A DNA stretch of 64,000 nt from Microbulbifer variabilis (GTDB taxonomy: Bacteria; Pseudomonadota; Gammaproteobacteria; Pseudomonadales; Cellvibrionaceae), in assembly GCF_020524905.1 (NCBI RefSeq), contig NZ_JAIVKI010000014.1:62001-126000 (forward strand). Reading direction: 5' to 3'. Below the pieces are notes generated by a model. The model had not been told where the DNA came from. It saw nothing but the letters and a program-made list of their open reading frames with translations, and made no database searches. Position numbers and translations under genes: made by a program. This document shows, one piece after another, positions 46,263 to 55,415 of the stretch. Numbering within the stretch: position 1 is the stretch's first letter; each line of letters begins with the position of its first letter.

Positions 46263-47156
46263 CTAAGGCGGATACTGAGAAATCCAATGTCTGGCAATAT
46301 CTGCCCTCCGGCAAATCCATACTTTTTCGAAACCCTGAATATAATCTAGGAAACGGAGCAAAGCCATGGCTCGAGCCGGGTGACCGCTGATACGACTATG
46401 CAATCCAACCGTCAACATTTTTGCCTGACTCTCCCCCTCCAGCCAGAGAAGATCAAAACTATCCTTTAAAAGATGGAAAAAATCATTCGCCGAGGCGCAA
46501 CCGTTTGGAAGAAGATATCGAACATCATTACTTACAAGGGTATAGGGAATAATTAACCAAGGATTTGGCGTATTGCTCCAATAAGGTAAGTCATCACTGT
46601 AGGAGTCCGAATTATACAGCAAGCCCGGTATCTCCCCGAGGAGTCTACGTGTGTTTACACTAGTGCGGCCGATATACCAGCCAATTTCTTTCTCTCCAAT
46701 CAGTCTTTCAATGCTTTTACGCGTTTTTCTTATATGTTCACGCTCAACCTCTTCGCCAATGTGCCGATAATCTAACCAGCGATACCCATGTCCAGCGAGC
46801 TCATGACCGGCAGCTACCAATGTTTTTGCAAGTATTGGGTTTAATTCCAGAGCCAACCCACAGGCAAATACCGTTAGCGGGAGATTATTGGAATTAAAAA
46901 TATTAAGAATACGCCATACACCTGCCCGACTACCATACTCATACATGCTTTCAACACTGAGGTCTCTTCCCCCTAAGCGTGGCTCCCTACCGAAAAGTTC
47001 ATGTAGATAGGCTTCGGATTGACTATCACCATTTAAAACACAAGATTCAGCGCCCTCCTCAATATTCAGCACAAATTGAACGGCTATCCTGGCTCCATTC
47101 GGCCACTTGGGGTCTGGGGGATACCCAGCATAGCCCTCCAGATCGCGCTCATTCAT
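46263..47156 (-). CDS. Polysaccharide-deacetylase-fold protein, allantoinase PuuE-like
   Basis: The ATG at 47156 shares one base with the stop of the upstream GNAT gene (TGATG), giving 297 residues. A TTG one codon earlier is less likely. The sequence starts with DLEGYAGYPPDPKWPNGARI and continues VQFVLNIEEGAESCVLNGD, the signature of the PuuE allantoinase/urate-catabolism group within the NodB-like carbohydrate esterase fold. Metal-type histidines appear in AGHELAGHGYRW and the C-terminal LHSRISGHP. Known relatives open allantoin or act on other cyclic amides. No urate-pathway genes are near, so the true substrate may differ. Confidence 0.82.
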   Translation of the reverse strand: MNERDLEGYAGYPPDPKWPNGARIAVQFVLNIEEGAESCVLNGDSQSEAYLHELFGREPRLGGRDLSVESMYEYGSRAGVWRILNIFNSNNLPLTVFACGLALELNPILAKTLVAAGHELAGHGYRWLDYRHIGEEVEREHIRKTRKSIERLIGEKEIGWYIGRTSVNTRRLLGEIPGLLYNSDSYSDDLPYWSNTPNPWLIIPYTLVSNDVRYLLPNGCASANDFFHLLKDSFDLLWLEGESQAKMLTVGLHSRISGHPARAMALLRFLDYIQGFEKVWICRRADIARHWISQYPP

Positions 47157-48028
47157 CAACCTAACTCAAAAGTAGTCACGCCAAAAACTCGCTCATTAGC
47201 AATATCAGGCTTAGAACCAAGGTACATACGCGCACAACCGAAAACCTCTTTCATGTTATATTTTTTTACCAAGGCCATAGCTTCTGGATTATTTTCTGGC
47301 ACATCCAAAAATATTGGACCACCTTCCACAGAGCTGGATAACTCTCTCAATAGAGCTTCGGCCAATTCACCGTTGTTGGCAAATAAGGGCCCCACCTTAT
47401 AACCATCTGCACAGCGACGAATAACGCCATAACCGCAGAGTTTCCCCAATTGCATCAGACCCAGAGCCTGGGTTCCCTCCTGACTCAACCAAGTACGCAA
47501 GAATTTCTCCCTGCGCGCAGGGAAGCAGGTCAGGTCATATTGCAATAGCTGATCAAAAGGAATATCAGCGAGAGGACAAATCTCATAATCCCTAGCACCA
47601 TTTATAGCTTTGCTTAGAGGTTCATCCATACTGAAGCGCAAGTTGCGATGGGAGAATTCAAAACCTCCTTCCCCATAGAAATCCTGCATTTGAAATGCGG
47701 CATCCAGACCCACGGAGGCTCCCGGAGTTAATCGCTCAAGCATTCGCTGACGACGGTGATACCAGAGCTTACGACCAAATCCCAACCCGCGATATTCCGG
47801 TTTTACGATGAAAAACCCCATAAAGCCATACTTGCCTTCATAAGAGGTAATGGAGCCCCCACCAATCATATTTTCCTGAACCAGTGCAGCGATAAATGCT
47901 TCTGAATCCGCTTGCCAAAAAGCTTCAGCGTCATGTACTCCCGGGTTCCAACCCTCTTGAGCCGCCCAGTTCACCAAGACATCGACTTCAGGGCGCTGCA
48001 TATTGCGCATGGTCATTGTATCTTGCAT
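47156..48028 (-). CDS. GNAT-family N-acetyltransferase
   Basis: The ATG at 48028 has AGGGG five bases upstream and gives 290 residues. A GTG two codons earlier is also open. The acetyl-CoA-binding region is YRGLGFGRKLWYHRRQRML (R/Q-x-x-G-x-G/A pattern) at about residues 78-96. The second half resembles a further GNAT-like domain of the YitH/HolE-type double-domain acetyltransferases (FLDVPENNPEAMALVKKYNM). The protein is translationally coupled to the PuuE-like deacetylase/amidase, so acetylation and ring or amide hydrolysis may act on one compound. Confidence 0.85.
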   Translation of the reverse strand: MQDTMTMRNMQRPEVDVLVNWAAQEGWNPGVHDAEAFWQADSEAFIAALVQENMIGGGSITSYEGKYGFMGFFIVKPEYRGLGFGRKLWYHRRQRMLERLTPGASVGLDAAFQMQDFYGEGGFEFSHRNLRFSMDEPLSKAINGARDYEICPLADIPFDQLLQYDLTCFPARREKFLRTWLSQEGTQALGLMQLGKLCGYGVIRRCADGYKVGPLFANNGELAEALLRELSSSVEGGPIFLDVPENNPEAMALVKKYNMKEVFGCARMYLGSKPDIANERVFGVTTFELG

Positions 48029-48128
48029 ATCCACCCCTATTTATAAGAACGCAATCTAGCGTACTCTCGAAAGCTTACTTTAAAACCTACCTTAAGGCCC
48101 ACCAACAATGGCTTCCTTTCAAGAAAGC

Positions 48129-49211
48129 TTAACTTTTTGGTGCAAGAAATTTAAAAGGTGTTGCTGGTTTTAATTGCGAAGAGATCTCCCCCCCAATATC
48201 GCTGGGAGTATCCATCTTCATGGATAAAACCTTCGCCCCATTTTTGAAATCTAAATTACTGAAGTCCAACCATACCACCGAGGGATTAATCACAGAATCA
48301 AAGTAATAACGCATCTTCTTTTGATCTATTACTGAACGCCATAGTGTCGAAGCAATATTAGGCTTCCCTGGACTACTCATCCCCAAAGGCACACTGATGG
48401 CGCGCACCTGAGAAAATACAGAGGCAATTGCATCGCGGTGGTCTTTAAATTTTGGGGAAGACTTAAGAGCAAAACTGGCACGAACAAATCGATCAGCAGC
48501 ACTTATGGTTCCCGGCAAAAAATTATCACCACCTATTTGACTCCAGTATGTATTAATTGCAAGCTGCTGATCATATACCGGAGAATTCGTCATCACCTTG
48601 TATTGTTTACCATGGTGTACTTGTAACTTCCCATTGATATACTCGAATATGGCTGAATCTCCACTGGGATCAGAGATCGCAAGATGAGCCGAGGCAGGAG
48701 TCCCATCAGGTAGATTAGTTCCCACCACTGTAAACGGGTCAGCCTCCATGGCCCTAACTACTTCATCAACGGTTGCGTAATTATCCAGAATATATTGAAG
48801 CCAGGCCCCAACCGAGATTGTAGGCTTACCACGTTTTTTTGGATTTCCATAATCAGCTTCAGCCAGATAGAGAAGATTTCCTACTAATCCAGCCTCATTA
48901 AGCCCATCGGAAGTTGCCGCTTCATAAATGCTGATCACCACCGAGCCATATTTCGAAGTCCAGGTTATTGACCCCTCTCCCACACCTCCATTCCTTTGCA
49001 TACCCTTAGGAAACAACCAAAAGTCCATCGCCGCCTTGGTATCACTCCAGTCCATGCTGCGACCAGTAATATAATCTCCATCACCTGATTCATAAAAAAT
49101 TCTAGTGCAGGCACTGGCCTCACCCAGACTCAAGCCAATAGTTACAGCCAAAGCACCGCCCAACAGGTTACGAGCAAATTTTTTGGCGACTACTTTTTTA
49201 TTGATATCCAT
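48129..49211 (-). CDS. Exported linear amide C-N hydrolase (choloylglycine hydrolase / penicillin V acylase family)
   Basis: The 360-residue protein has an N-terminal signal ending GEASA, directly followed by CTRIFYESGDGDYITGRSMDW. Signal cleavage would expose Cys as the N-terminal nucleophile, as in this Ntn-hydrolase family. Asp in RSMDW and Asn in VMTNSPVYD fit the conserved active-site positions. Family members cleave conjugated bile salts, penicillin V, and in several Gram-negatives the acyl chain of N-acylhomoserine lactones. The periplasmic location is predicted from the signal. It lies 94 bases upstream of the GNAT-PuuE pair on the same strand and may belong to that transcript. Confidence 0.88.
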   Translation of the reverse strand: MDINKKVVAKKFARNLLGGALAVTIGLSLGEASACTRIFYESGDGDYITGRSMDWSDTKAAMDFWLFPKGMQRNGGVGEGSITWTSKYGSVVISIYEAATSDGLNEAGLVGNLLYLAEADYGNPKKRGKPTISVGAWLQYILDNYATVDEVVRAMEADPFTVVGTNLPDGTPASAHLAISDPSGDSAIFEYINGKLQVHHGKQYKVMTNSPVYDQQLAINTYWSQIGGDNFLPGTISAADRFVRASFALKSSPKFKDHRDAIASVFSQVRAISVPLGMSSPGKPNIASTLWRSVIDQKKMRYYFDSVINPSVVWLDFSNLDFKNGAKVLSMKMDTPSDIGGEISSQLKPATPFKFLAPKS

Positions 49212-50491
49212 ATCTTAAAATTCCTCTTGAATATTTCCCCGCATAGTGACGAATTACTTCACAACCCCTATTCGAGGCCAATCAAACAATCTTCAAAGGC
49301 CAATTCTAGCTTTAGCAGGCAAGAATAAACGGCCCAAAGAGGAAAGGGGCGAAACTGATTCAACTAAATACCCCCATCTAACCGTACCCCCCTAAAAAGG
49401 CGCTTAAATGCTTATATTTAAAGCAACTCATAGCAATTCTAGCGGTAGTTCTAGCAACCCAATTCTGCAGGAAGATATGACTCCTTTAAAATGAGATAAA
49501 TATCAGTGCATTATTTCATCCACAATTAATCATTGATTATGTATGATTAAACTATGTTTGGCAGCACATCCTTCTTAATACTTTTTCGCGTACAAGCTAC
49601 TGTAATACCCACCTCTATAAAGCCGATTAGCAAGATTACCAACCCTCTGTAGCCAATCAAAAGGACGAGGCTTTTTAACCCAACAGGATGGCTGGTTATA
49701 AATTTTAATGACAATAAAGAAGCTATATTTTACCGAAATAAACTCGACCTCAAGCTATTTGTTGAATCAGAGACACCGCCATTAAGGTTTGCTCACCCCC
49801 ACCTACCTCAACAAAAATACATGGGAATCTGGCGTCCACTAACTTCCCCCAATGCACTCGTGAACAGGTTGGCAGTCAAGCTGCTAGCCAGCCCTGTGTG
49901 GTTATTTGCACACGACTTGATAGTGAATATCAACACCTGGCAAATAATGGAACAGATTCCACTAAAGGCAGACTCGCAGATCTCAATGCCAAAACCTCGC
50001 ACCTTGAAGATCTTAATGGGAATAAGTTTGCTCTTGTACAACTGAAACTAGATGTAGTTGATTAATCTGTTTCTTCTATCAAGCTTGCCACTACTAGCAC
50101 TTATCTGGGGTGGCAATAATCACTATTCCTACATCTCTGTGCCCAGTATCATCATCTAAGGCCACCATCAGAGTACAATCCCTATTGTTGAAAAACTTCC
50201 TGTTTACAACTCTTCTTCTATCACATATAAATCGAACAAGACTCACTCTATAAGTACCAAGTCCCATAATTATCACGCCTCTTGATCTGGTTAACGTTTA
50301 TCCCAGATTGAAATTGCGGCACTGGGATATGCCACGGATAGCCCTGCACCGGTGCGCTAGAGACAAAGGAAGTTTGTTTCTTAACATAATATCAATCGAA
50401 AAAATAAACGGTCTTTACAGGCCATTGAACTCCGGGCGTTAACTCCAAGAAAGAACAAACCCGTGGGTCAAAACAATCATTGGAAAGTATC
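49212..50491. other. AT-rich 1.3-kb interval with decayed or unassigned frames
   Basis: No recognisable gene. On the plus strand one frame is open from about 49640 to 50043 and another from about 49764 to 50065. The two overlap in different frames, neither has a family match or convincing start, and both may be remnants. The promoter for the minus-strand Ntn hydrolase and that of the plus-strand hydrolase at 50492 lie at the two ends. Confidence 0.5.
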
Positions 50492-51598
50492 ATGAAAAGA
50501 AACCTGATTATGCTGGTCCCAGGGCTTACCAGGGTCACCAGCACTGCACAACTTTCAGAGTTTACCGAGGGCTTGATTGCAGCCAGTGAACGCATGCCGC
50601 TCGCCCATATAGCCGCCCCCTCAATCCCCCCAGGGGTTCAACGCCTGCGAACCACCACAGCTGGGCAAGAGATGGAACTGGATTTGGTTGAAGCCTACTG
50701 GAACGACCTGGTACCCAGCATCACCCAACAAACACTAAAGACACGCCTGGCCAGGGGTTTCTCGCTCATTTGGTTCTGGCTCGCAAACCTGCATATATGG
50801 AAAGGGGTATTGCGGCGTAAGTACCTCACTTTTGGCCTAACCCTATCTGCACTAGCCTTCACTGTTTGGTACCTGGGTACCATTATCTTATTTGTGGAAG
50901 CTATAGAACCCTCGGCGGATAGCCCATTCTTCTCTCTGGTCGAGGAAATAAAAAAGTCTGTTGAATATATAGGCGGTTGGCGGATCTGGGCAGTGGCAAC
51001 AGCCGTTGTAGCCCTGATGCCGGTTTCCCTGCTGGTGGACATCTCGGATTTCTGTAAGCGCTACTTAACGAATGAACCTGCAGCCCGTGGCAAACCCGCA
51101 GTACGCTTTGAGATTATTCGGCGCGTACGCGAGCAGCTGCAAAGTAGCCTTGCCCTGGGGGATTATGAATCGGTGACCATCGTTGGCCATAGTTTTGGTA
51201 GCGTCGTCACCGTGGACCTGTTTGCAGATCTCCCCTCCTTCGGTATTCCTGTGCGTATTCTAACTATGGGTTCTTTAATCGAAGTTCTAGGTAAGCAGGC
51301 TCCCTGGCTGCAAAATGAAGTTCTGGAATTATCCCGGCGCGATGACTTGATCGAATGGATTGATATCAAATCCCACTCAGACTGGTTTGCCAGTGGCTCA
51401 GCCGTACCAAAAGTGCATAATTGTTATGAGAAGGTAATCGGCTCCTATGGTACTTTCCCAGATAAAATTGCAGCGAAAGTGCACTCGCGCTATTTCGACA
51501 ACCAGGAAGCGGTCAGGCTTCTGTTGTCATATTTTGAGCGACAGGAATCCCTCAAGGTTGATTCGACTGAAAGTGAATCAGCCATGGAGCCGGCCTAA
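50492..51598 (+). CDS. Membrane-associated alpha/beta-hydrolase-like protein
   Basis: The ATG at 50492, with GGAAAG four bases upstream, gives 368 residues. A TTG four codons earlier is less likely. A cytoplasmic-looking N-terminal hydrolase start (LIMLVPGLTRVTS) is followed by two membrane segments at about 114-138 (YLTFGLTLSALAFTVWYLGT) and 166-186 (IWAVATAVVALMPVSLLVDI). The nucleophile motif GHSFGS lies at about 232-237, within VTIVGHSFGSVVTVDLF. Aspartate and histidine partners may be in IDIKSHSDW and KVHNCYE. No close family was recognised. It starts a three-gene same-strand unit with a lipoprotein and a small helical protein. Confidence 0.72.
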   Translation: MKRNLIMLVPGLTRVTSTAQLSEFTEGLIAASERMPLAHIAAPSIPPGVQRLRTTTAGQEMELDLVEAYWNDLVPSITQQTLKTRLARGFSLIWFWLANLHIWKGVLRRKYLTFGLTLSALAFTVWYLGTIILFVEAIEPSADSPFFSLVEEIKKSVEYIGGWRIWAVATAVVALMPVSLLVDISDFCKRYLTNEPAARGKPAVRFEIIRRVREQLQSSLALGDYESVTIVGHSFGSVVTVDLFADLPSFGIPVRILTMGSLIEVLGKQAPWLQNEVLELSRRDDLIEWIDIKSHSDWFASGSAVPKVHNCYEKVIGSYGTFPDKIAAKVHSRYFDNQEAVRLLLSYFERQESLKVDSTESESAMEPA

Positions 51599-51693
51599 CG
51601 TAATATGAAAAATGGCAGCAATCCAAACAGCTGCTACTAACTCATAATAGAAACCACAATACCTACAACATGCCAACAGCAAGGAGTGTGCAG

Positions 51694-52197
51694 ATGTTGT
51701 CCAACCCATCCCAGATAGCTTCAGCTCTGTTTTACATAGTTCTAGCTCTAGTCATCAGCGGCTGTTCCCAGCTGGCTCCCAGATACGATGCGGAACTCTA
51801 TTCAGACTTAACCGAGGTGAACGCTGAAATCCTGCAGTTCTTTTCCTCGGTTTCCTACGGCACTAGTAAAGACTCTTATACGGAGAGAAATCAAACTTAC
51901 CACGCATTAATTGGCAAGATTGATGCCCTGGCAATGCAATCTAACACTCGGCCAATCCCGAATAAGGATACACTCAAAAAAATCAACAATTATCTCAATT
52001 CCACTGGAGCTGATATCGCCTTCAACGAACAGCCACCCAGTGTCGATTCTCTGGAAAAAATTTCCATTAGCCTAAATCGCATGCGTAAAGAAGATGAGGA
52101 CAAAGGGCTTCGCGCTACAGTTGTGGCTCTTTTCAAAAATGAAATCGTAATTTCTATGGACCAGGCTCTAACCTACGAATCATTCCTAAACCGCTGA
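51694..52197 (+). CDS. Lipoprotein of unknown function
   Basis: The ATG at 51694 with AAGGAG seven bases upstream gives 167 residues. An in-frame ATG at 51670 lacks such a site. The signal peptide contains the lipobox VISGC (Cys near residue 24). The mature part is helical and polar with a Glu/Asp/Lys-rich repeat-like layout (LTEVNAEILQFFSSV, then KISISLNRMRKEDEDKG). No domain was recognised. It follows the membrane hydrolase by 95 bases and precedes the 112-residue protein by ten bases, consistent with an operon. Confidence 0.7.
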   Translation: MLSNPSQIASALFYIVLALVISGCSQLAPRYDAELYSDLTEVNAEILQFFSSVSYGTSKDSYTERNQTYHALIGKIDALAMQSNTRPIPNKDTLKKINNYLNSTGADIAFNEQPPSVDSLEKISISLNRMRKEDEDKGLRATVVALFKNEIVISMDQALTYESFLNR

Positions 52198-52207
52198 GGA
52201 CTTTGCC

Positions 52208-52546
52208 ATGATACTGGACGTAGCCCAATTGATATCCGATATAAAAGATGCAGCCTCTACCGTTATCGAGCATGACGTCACTGAAATTCGCGGTTTTTCA
52301 GATCGTCAGTTATCCGCTCTGGCTTTACAGGCAAAAATGATTGCCAAAGCCATTACCGAAGGGGAAATTGATGATGATCTAAGAGATTATTTTTTGGACT
52401 CTATTGAGGAAATGGCCTTGAATTTTGCCAAAACTCTGCGTGGCCTCCTCGCCATAACCATAGAGAAAGTCTGGAACGCAGTAGTGCGAGTAATTTGGAA
52501 TGCACTTGAAGCTTGCACTGGAATTTCTCTGAAAATCGCCTCCTGA
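52208..52546 (+). CDS. Small helical protein of unknown function
   Basis: The 112-residue protein has GAGGA upstream of its ATG and starts ten bases after the lipoprotein stop. It is almost entirely predicted helix: an acidic first half (LISDIKDAASTVIEHDVTEI) and an amphipathic or weakly hydrophobic C-terminal half (LRGLLAITIEKVWNAVVRVI) with one Cys. There is no signal peptide. It may be cytoplasmic or bind the inner membrane face. No family was recognised. The three genes appear to be a unit, and the role is unknown. Confidence 0.65.
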   Translation: MILDVAQLISDIKDAASTVIEHDVTEIRGFSDRQLSALALQAKMIAKAITEGEIDDDLRDYFLDSIEEMALNFAKTLRGLLAITIEKVWNAVVRVIWNALEACTGISLKIAS

Positions 52547-52866
52547 TTGCTCATTAGCCACCCTTCCCGCAGCTGAGATGTATCATCTGTGGGGAGGGGC
52601 CAAACACAGCTCCGTTACGTTTATACTGAGCTTTTTTCACACTCTCATTAATCCCTTCTGAACCCATTTCCTTGCGTTCTTCAATCGCCTGCATCAGCCC
52701 CCTCCTGAATCCGAGACTATCCCTATCTCTACACAATTTGGTCAAAAGAGTTTCATGAGTCTGTCAGGAATTTTTCATCGGAAGCCGTCAATGTACGCGC
52801 AAAACGCGTCGGGCATATAAATACCCCGCGCCGGAAATAATTTGATAACAACAAAAGAGTTGCCCG
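52547..52866. other. Intergenic region before the TonB receptor
   Basis: A 320-base gap. An imperfect GC-rich hairpin (about 52561-52596) lies just after the small-protein gene. Closer to the receptor ATG is a small dyad ACGCG-CAAAA-CGCGT at 52795-52809, a plausible control site. No gene is supported. Confidence 0.4.
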
Positions 52867-55224
52867 ATGAAAACCAGAAGAACTTGCTTGGCTTCGGCCA
52901 TTGCTATTATCACTCTGACCAACGCAAATCCTTTAATAGCGCAGCAGGCTAGTAGTGACCAAATAGATGAAGTGGTTGTTTTAGGGGCAGGCGCTACTTT
53001 TAACAGCAGTGAAGTCTCCGAAGCTATGCGCAAACAGCAGTCCTCTATAACCAGCGTAAATGCGTTGATCGACAATCTGCCCGGAGTCTCTGTCAATGAA
53101 GGTGATACTTACGGTTTTGATGACTGGTCTACCAATATCAGCGTGCGGGGATTTAGCAACAGTCTGGATGAGCAGCAAATCGGTACTACCATAGATGGCA
53201 TTCCCAATGGCGGGTCCAATTATGGCGGGGGCTCCAAGGCAAATCGCTTCGTAGATCCCGCCAATATCGGCTCGGTAGAAGTATCCCAAGGTACCGCAGA
53301 CATTGCCTCTCGCTCCCATGAAGCCCTAGGTGGCACAATCGATTACCGCACTGACGACCCGAGCGATCACCGCCGCAGCCGCATGGAACTTGCCGCAGGG
53401 GAATTCGATGCGAGACGCCTCTACTACCGTTTCGATACCGGCACCTTTGCCGGCAATAGTAAAGCCTGGATTTCCTATTCCACTCAGGAAACCACCGACT
53501 GGATCACTGAAACGGCCGAGAATGAACGTGAGCATATCGCCGCTAAACTGGTAAGCGGATCGGAGAGAGGCTCTATCAAAGCTTATATTTCCTACGATGA
53601 TATTCACGAGGACAATTACCAGCGGGTTTACTCAAATGCACAATTTGAAGAACACCCAGAAAATGATTTCCTCAATGGCGAATGGACCGGGGTTCCTTAT
53701 AACGATCAACTCTATCGCCGCGGCTGGTCCACCATCCGCGAGAACCTGCTGGCCTACACCCAATTAGATTTTGACCTATCTGACCAACTTAATGTAGAAG
53801 GGGGAATCTACTATCACCGCAATGAAGGACGCGGAGACTGGATACCCCCTTATCTGGTCAATATCACTGATGATGGCAATAACGGCCAATCCGAGTTCCT
53901 CGGGGGGACCATAGCAACTGGAGGTACACAACTAGAAAAGATTTATTTTGTAGATGCCAGAGGCAATGCTCTCACGCCTGAGGAAAATTGCCCCTTCTCA
54001 GTGAATAATATTTATGGCCCTTCTGGGAAGGAATACGATCCGCGCTGCTATTCCGCTGACGCCATCCCCGTAATGTCTTATCGCCATACGCATTATGAAA
54101 AAGAACGCGCAGGCCTAACTCTGGATTTTACCTACAATAGCCACATTGCCGGTTATGAAAATACCCTGCGCGGCGGAATCTGGTATGAAGATGCCACCCG
54201 TGATGAATACCGTGACTGGCATAAGATCAGCGATGCCAGCCAAGGAGCCGGCTTCGATGCCACCTTCTATTGGATTCAGTACGATCGCAGCTACCCTCAG
54301 GAAACCCAAAAGTGGTACCTGCAAGATGCTCTCACCATTGATACTGTCACCTTGACCCTGGGGGCCAAGCAGTTCTTTGTGGATGTAGAGCGCAAAGATT
54401 TATTTAATGAATCCCCTAATGCAGATATCAATTCAGACTCCGATATCCTGATATCTACCGGCCTAATCTGGGAAACTCCTGTAGAGGGTATCGTGTTATT
54501 TGCCGGTTATGCCGAAAACTTTAAGGCCATTAGCGATAGTATCCTGGAACGACCAGAATCCGATTTGGATAACATTGAACCAGAAACTTCCGAAACTATC
54601 GAAATCGGCCTGCGCTATGCCGGTGATAATCTGACCTTAACCAGCACCTATTTCAAAAATGAGTTTGAAAATCGTATCATTTTCCTGGATAACAACAGTG
54701 CCAGCGGCCAAAACTACTTGATCGGCACCAATGGCACTTACTTTAACGCCGGGGGAATTGAATCCAGTGGCTTGGAGTTATCACTGAATTACGACATCAG
54801 TGATTCGCTAAACCTTTATAGTTCCTATACCCAGATCGACGCCACCTATATCGGTACAGGTGATGCCACCGTGGACGAAACATTGGGTCTCACCCCTGGT
54901 AATGATGTTGTAGGTATTGCCGATCACCTGCTCGTAATTGGCCTGGATTGGAATTCAGAAATCTTCTACGGTGGTATCTCCAGTAAATATACCGGAGATC
55001 GCCATGTTGACCTGGACAACACCTGGGTAGCCGACGCCTATATGGTGACCGATGCCTACCTCGGCTTGGATCTAGTAGATCTCAACCCGGCCCTCAGTGG
55101 GTTGAACCTTAATCTTGTAGTCAACAACCTATTTGATGAGGATTACCTGGGCACAGTGGTATCCGGAGGAGCCTGGATAGGCGCACCACGCACTGTTTCC
55201 CTATCTACCACCCTAGAATTCTAA
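52867..55224 (+). CDS. TonB-dependent outer-membrane receptor
   Basis: The 785-residue protein has a signal peptide ending near PLIAQQA. A TonB-box-like segment (IDEVVVLGA) follows, then a plug domain with SITSVNALIDNLPGVSV, ISVRGFSNSLDEQQIGTTIDG and GSVEVSQGTADIASRS. The remainder is a 22-strand-type barrel that ends NLVVNNLFDEDYLGTV and a terminal Phe. Cysteines in the extracellular half (ENCPFS, PRCYS) are possible loop disulfides. No specific ligand motif was identified. It is followed, after an 11-base stem hairpin, by a secreted phosphodiesterase/phosphatase, suggesting uptake of a product released from a phosphorylated organic compound. Confidence 0.92.
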   Translation: MKTRRTCLASAIAIITLTNANPLIAQQASSDQIDEVVVLGAGATFNSSEVSEAMRKQQSSITSVNALIDNLPGVSVNEGDTYGFDDWSTNISVRGFSNSLDEQQIGTTIDGIPNGGSNYGGGSKANRFVDPANIGSVEVSQGTADIASRSHEALGGTIDYRTDDPSDHRRSRMELAAGEFDARRLYYRFDTGTFAGNSKAWISYSTQETTDWITETAENEREHIAAKLVSGSERGSIKAYISYDDIHEDNYQRVYSNAQFEEHPENDFLNGEWTGVPYNDQLYRRGWSTIRENLLAYTQLDFDLSDQLNVEGGIYYHRNEGRGDWIPPYLVNITDDGNNGQSEFLGGTIATGGTQLEKIYFVDARGNALTPEENCPFSVNNIYGPSGKEYDPRCYSADAIPVMSYRHTHYEKERAGLTLDFTYNSHIAGYENTLRGGIWYEDATRDEYRDWHKISDASQGAGFDATFYWIQYDRSYPQETQKWYLQDALTIDTVTLTLGAKQFFVDVERKDLFNESPNADINSDSDILISTGLIWETPVEGIVLFAGYAENFKAISDSILERPESDLDNIEPETSETIEIGLRYAGDNLTLTSTYFKNEFENRIIFLDNNSASGQNYLIGTNGTYFNAGGIESSGLELSLNYDISDSLNLYSSYTQIDATYIGTGDATVDETLGLTPGNDVVGIADHLLVIGLDWNSEIFYGGISSKYTGDRHVDLDNTWVADAYMVTDAYLGLDLVDLNPALSGLNLNLVVNNLFDEDYLGTVVSGGAWIGAPRTVSLSTTLEF

Positions 55225-55234
55225 ATCTGCACCC

Positions 55235-55269
55235 GGCTCCAGGCACCTCTTCATTGGCTGCCTGGAGCC
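55235..55269 (+). terminator. Hairpin between TonB receptor and phosphatase genes
   Basis: Perfect 11-base arms GGCTCCAGGCA and TGCCTGGAGCC, starting ten bases after the receptor stop. No T-run follows, so it may act as a partial terminator or as an RNA-stability element. Confidence 0.6.
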
Positions 55270-55415
55270 TATCCGCGCAAACCTTCAATAATCGCCAAGT
55301 TAATCCATTCACTTCTTTGTCAGCCGGGTTAATATCTATAAGCGCCCAGCGGTTCTAAGGCACATTACCAAGCAAAGAATAAATAATTAGGACTATGCCC
55401 GTAAAGGACTCCTTA

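Noticed and set aside
52795..52809. Iron-regulated Fur box upstream of the TonB receptor
   Set aside because: The dyad ACGCG-CAAAA-CGCGT does not resemble the AT-rich Fur consensus. It is kept only as an unexplained dyad in the intergenic description.
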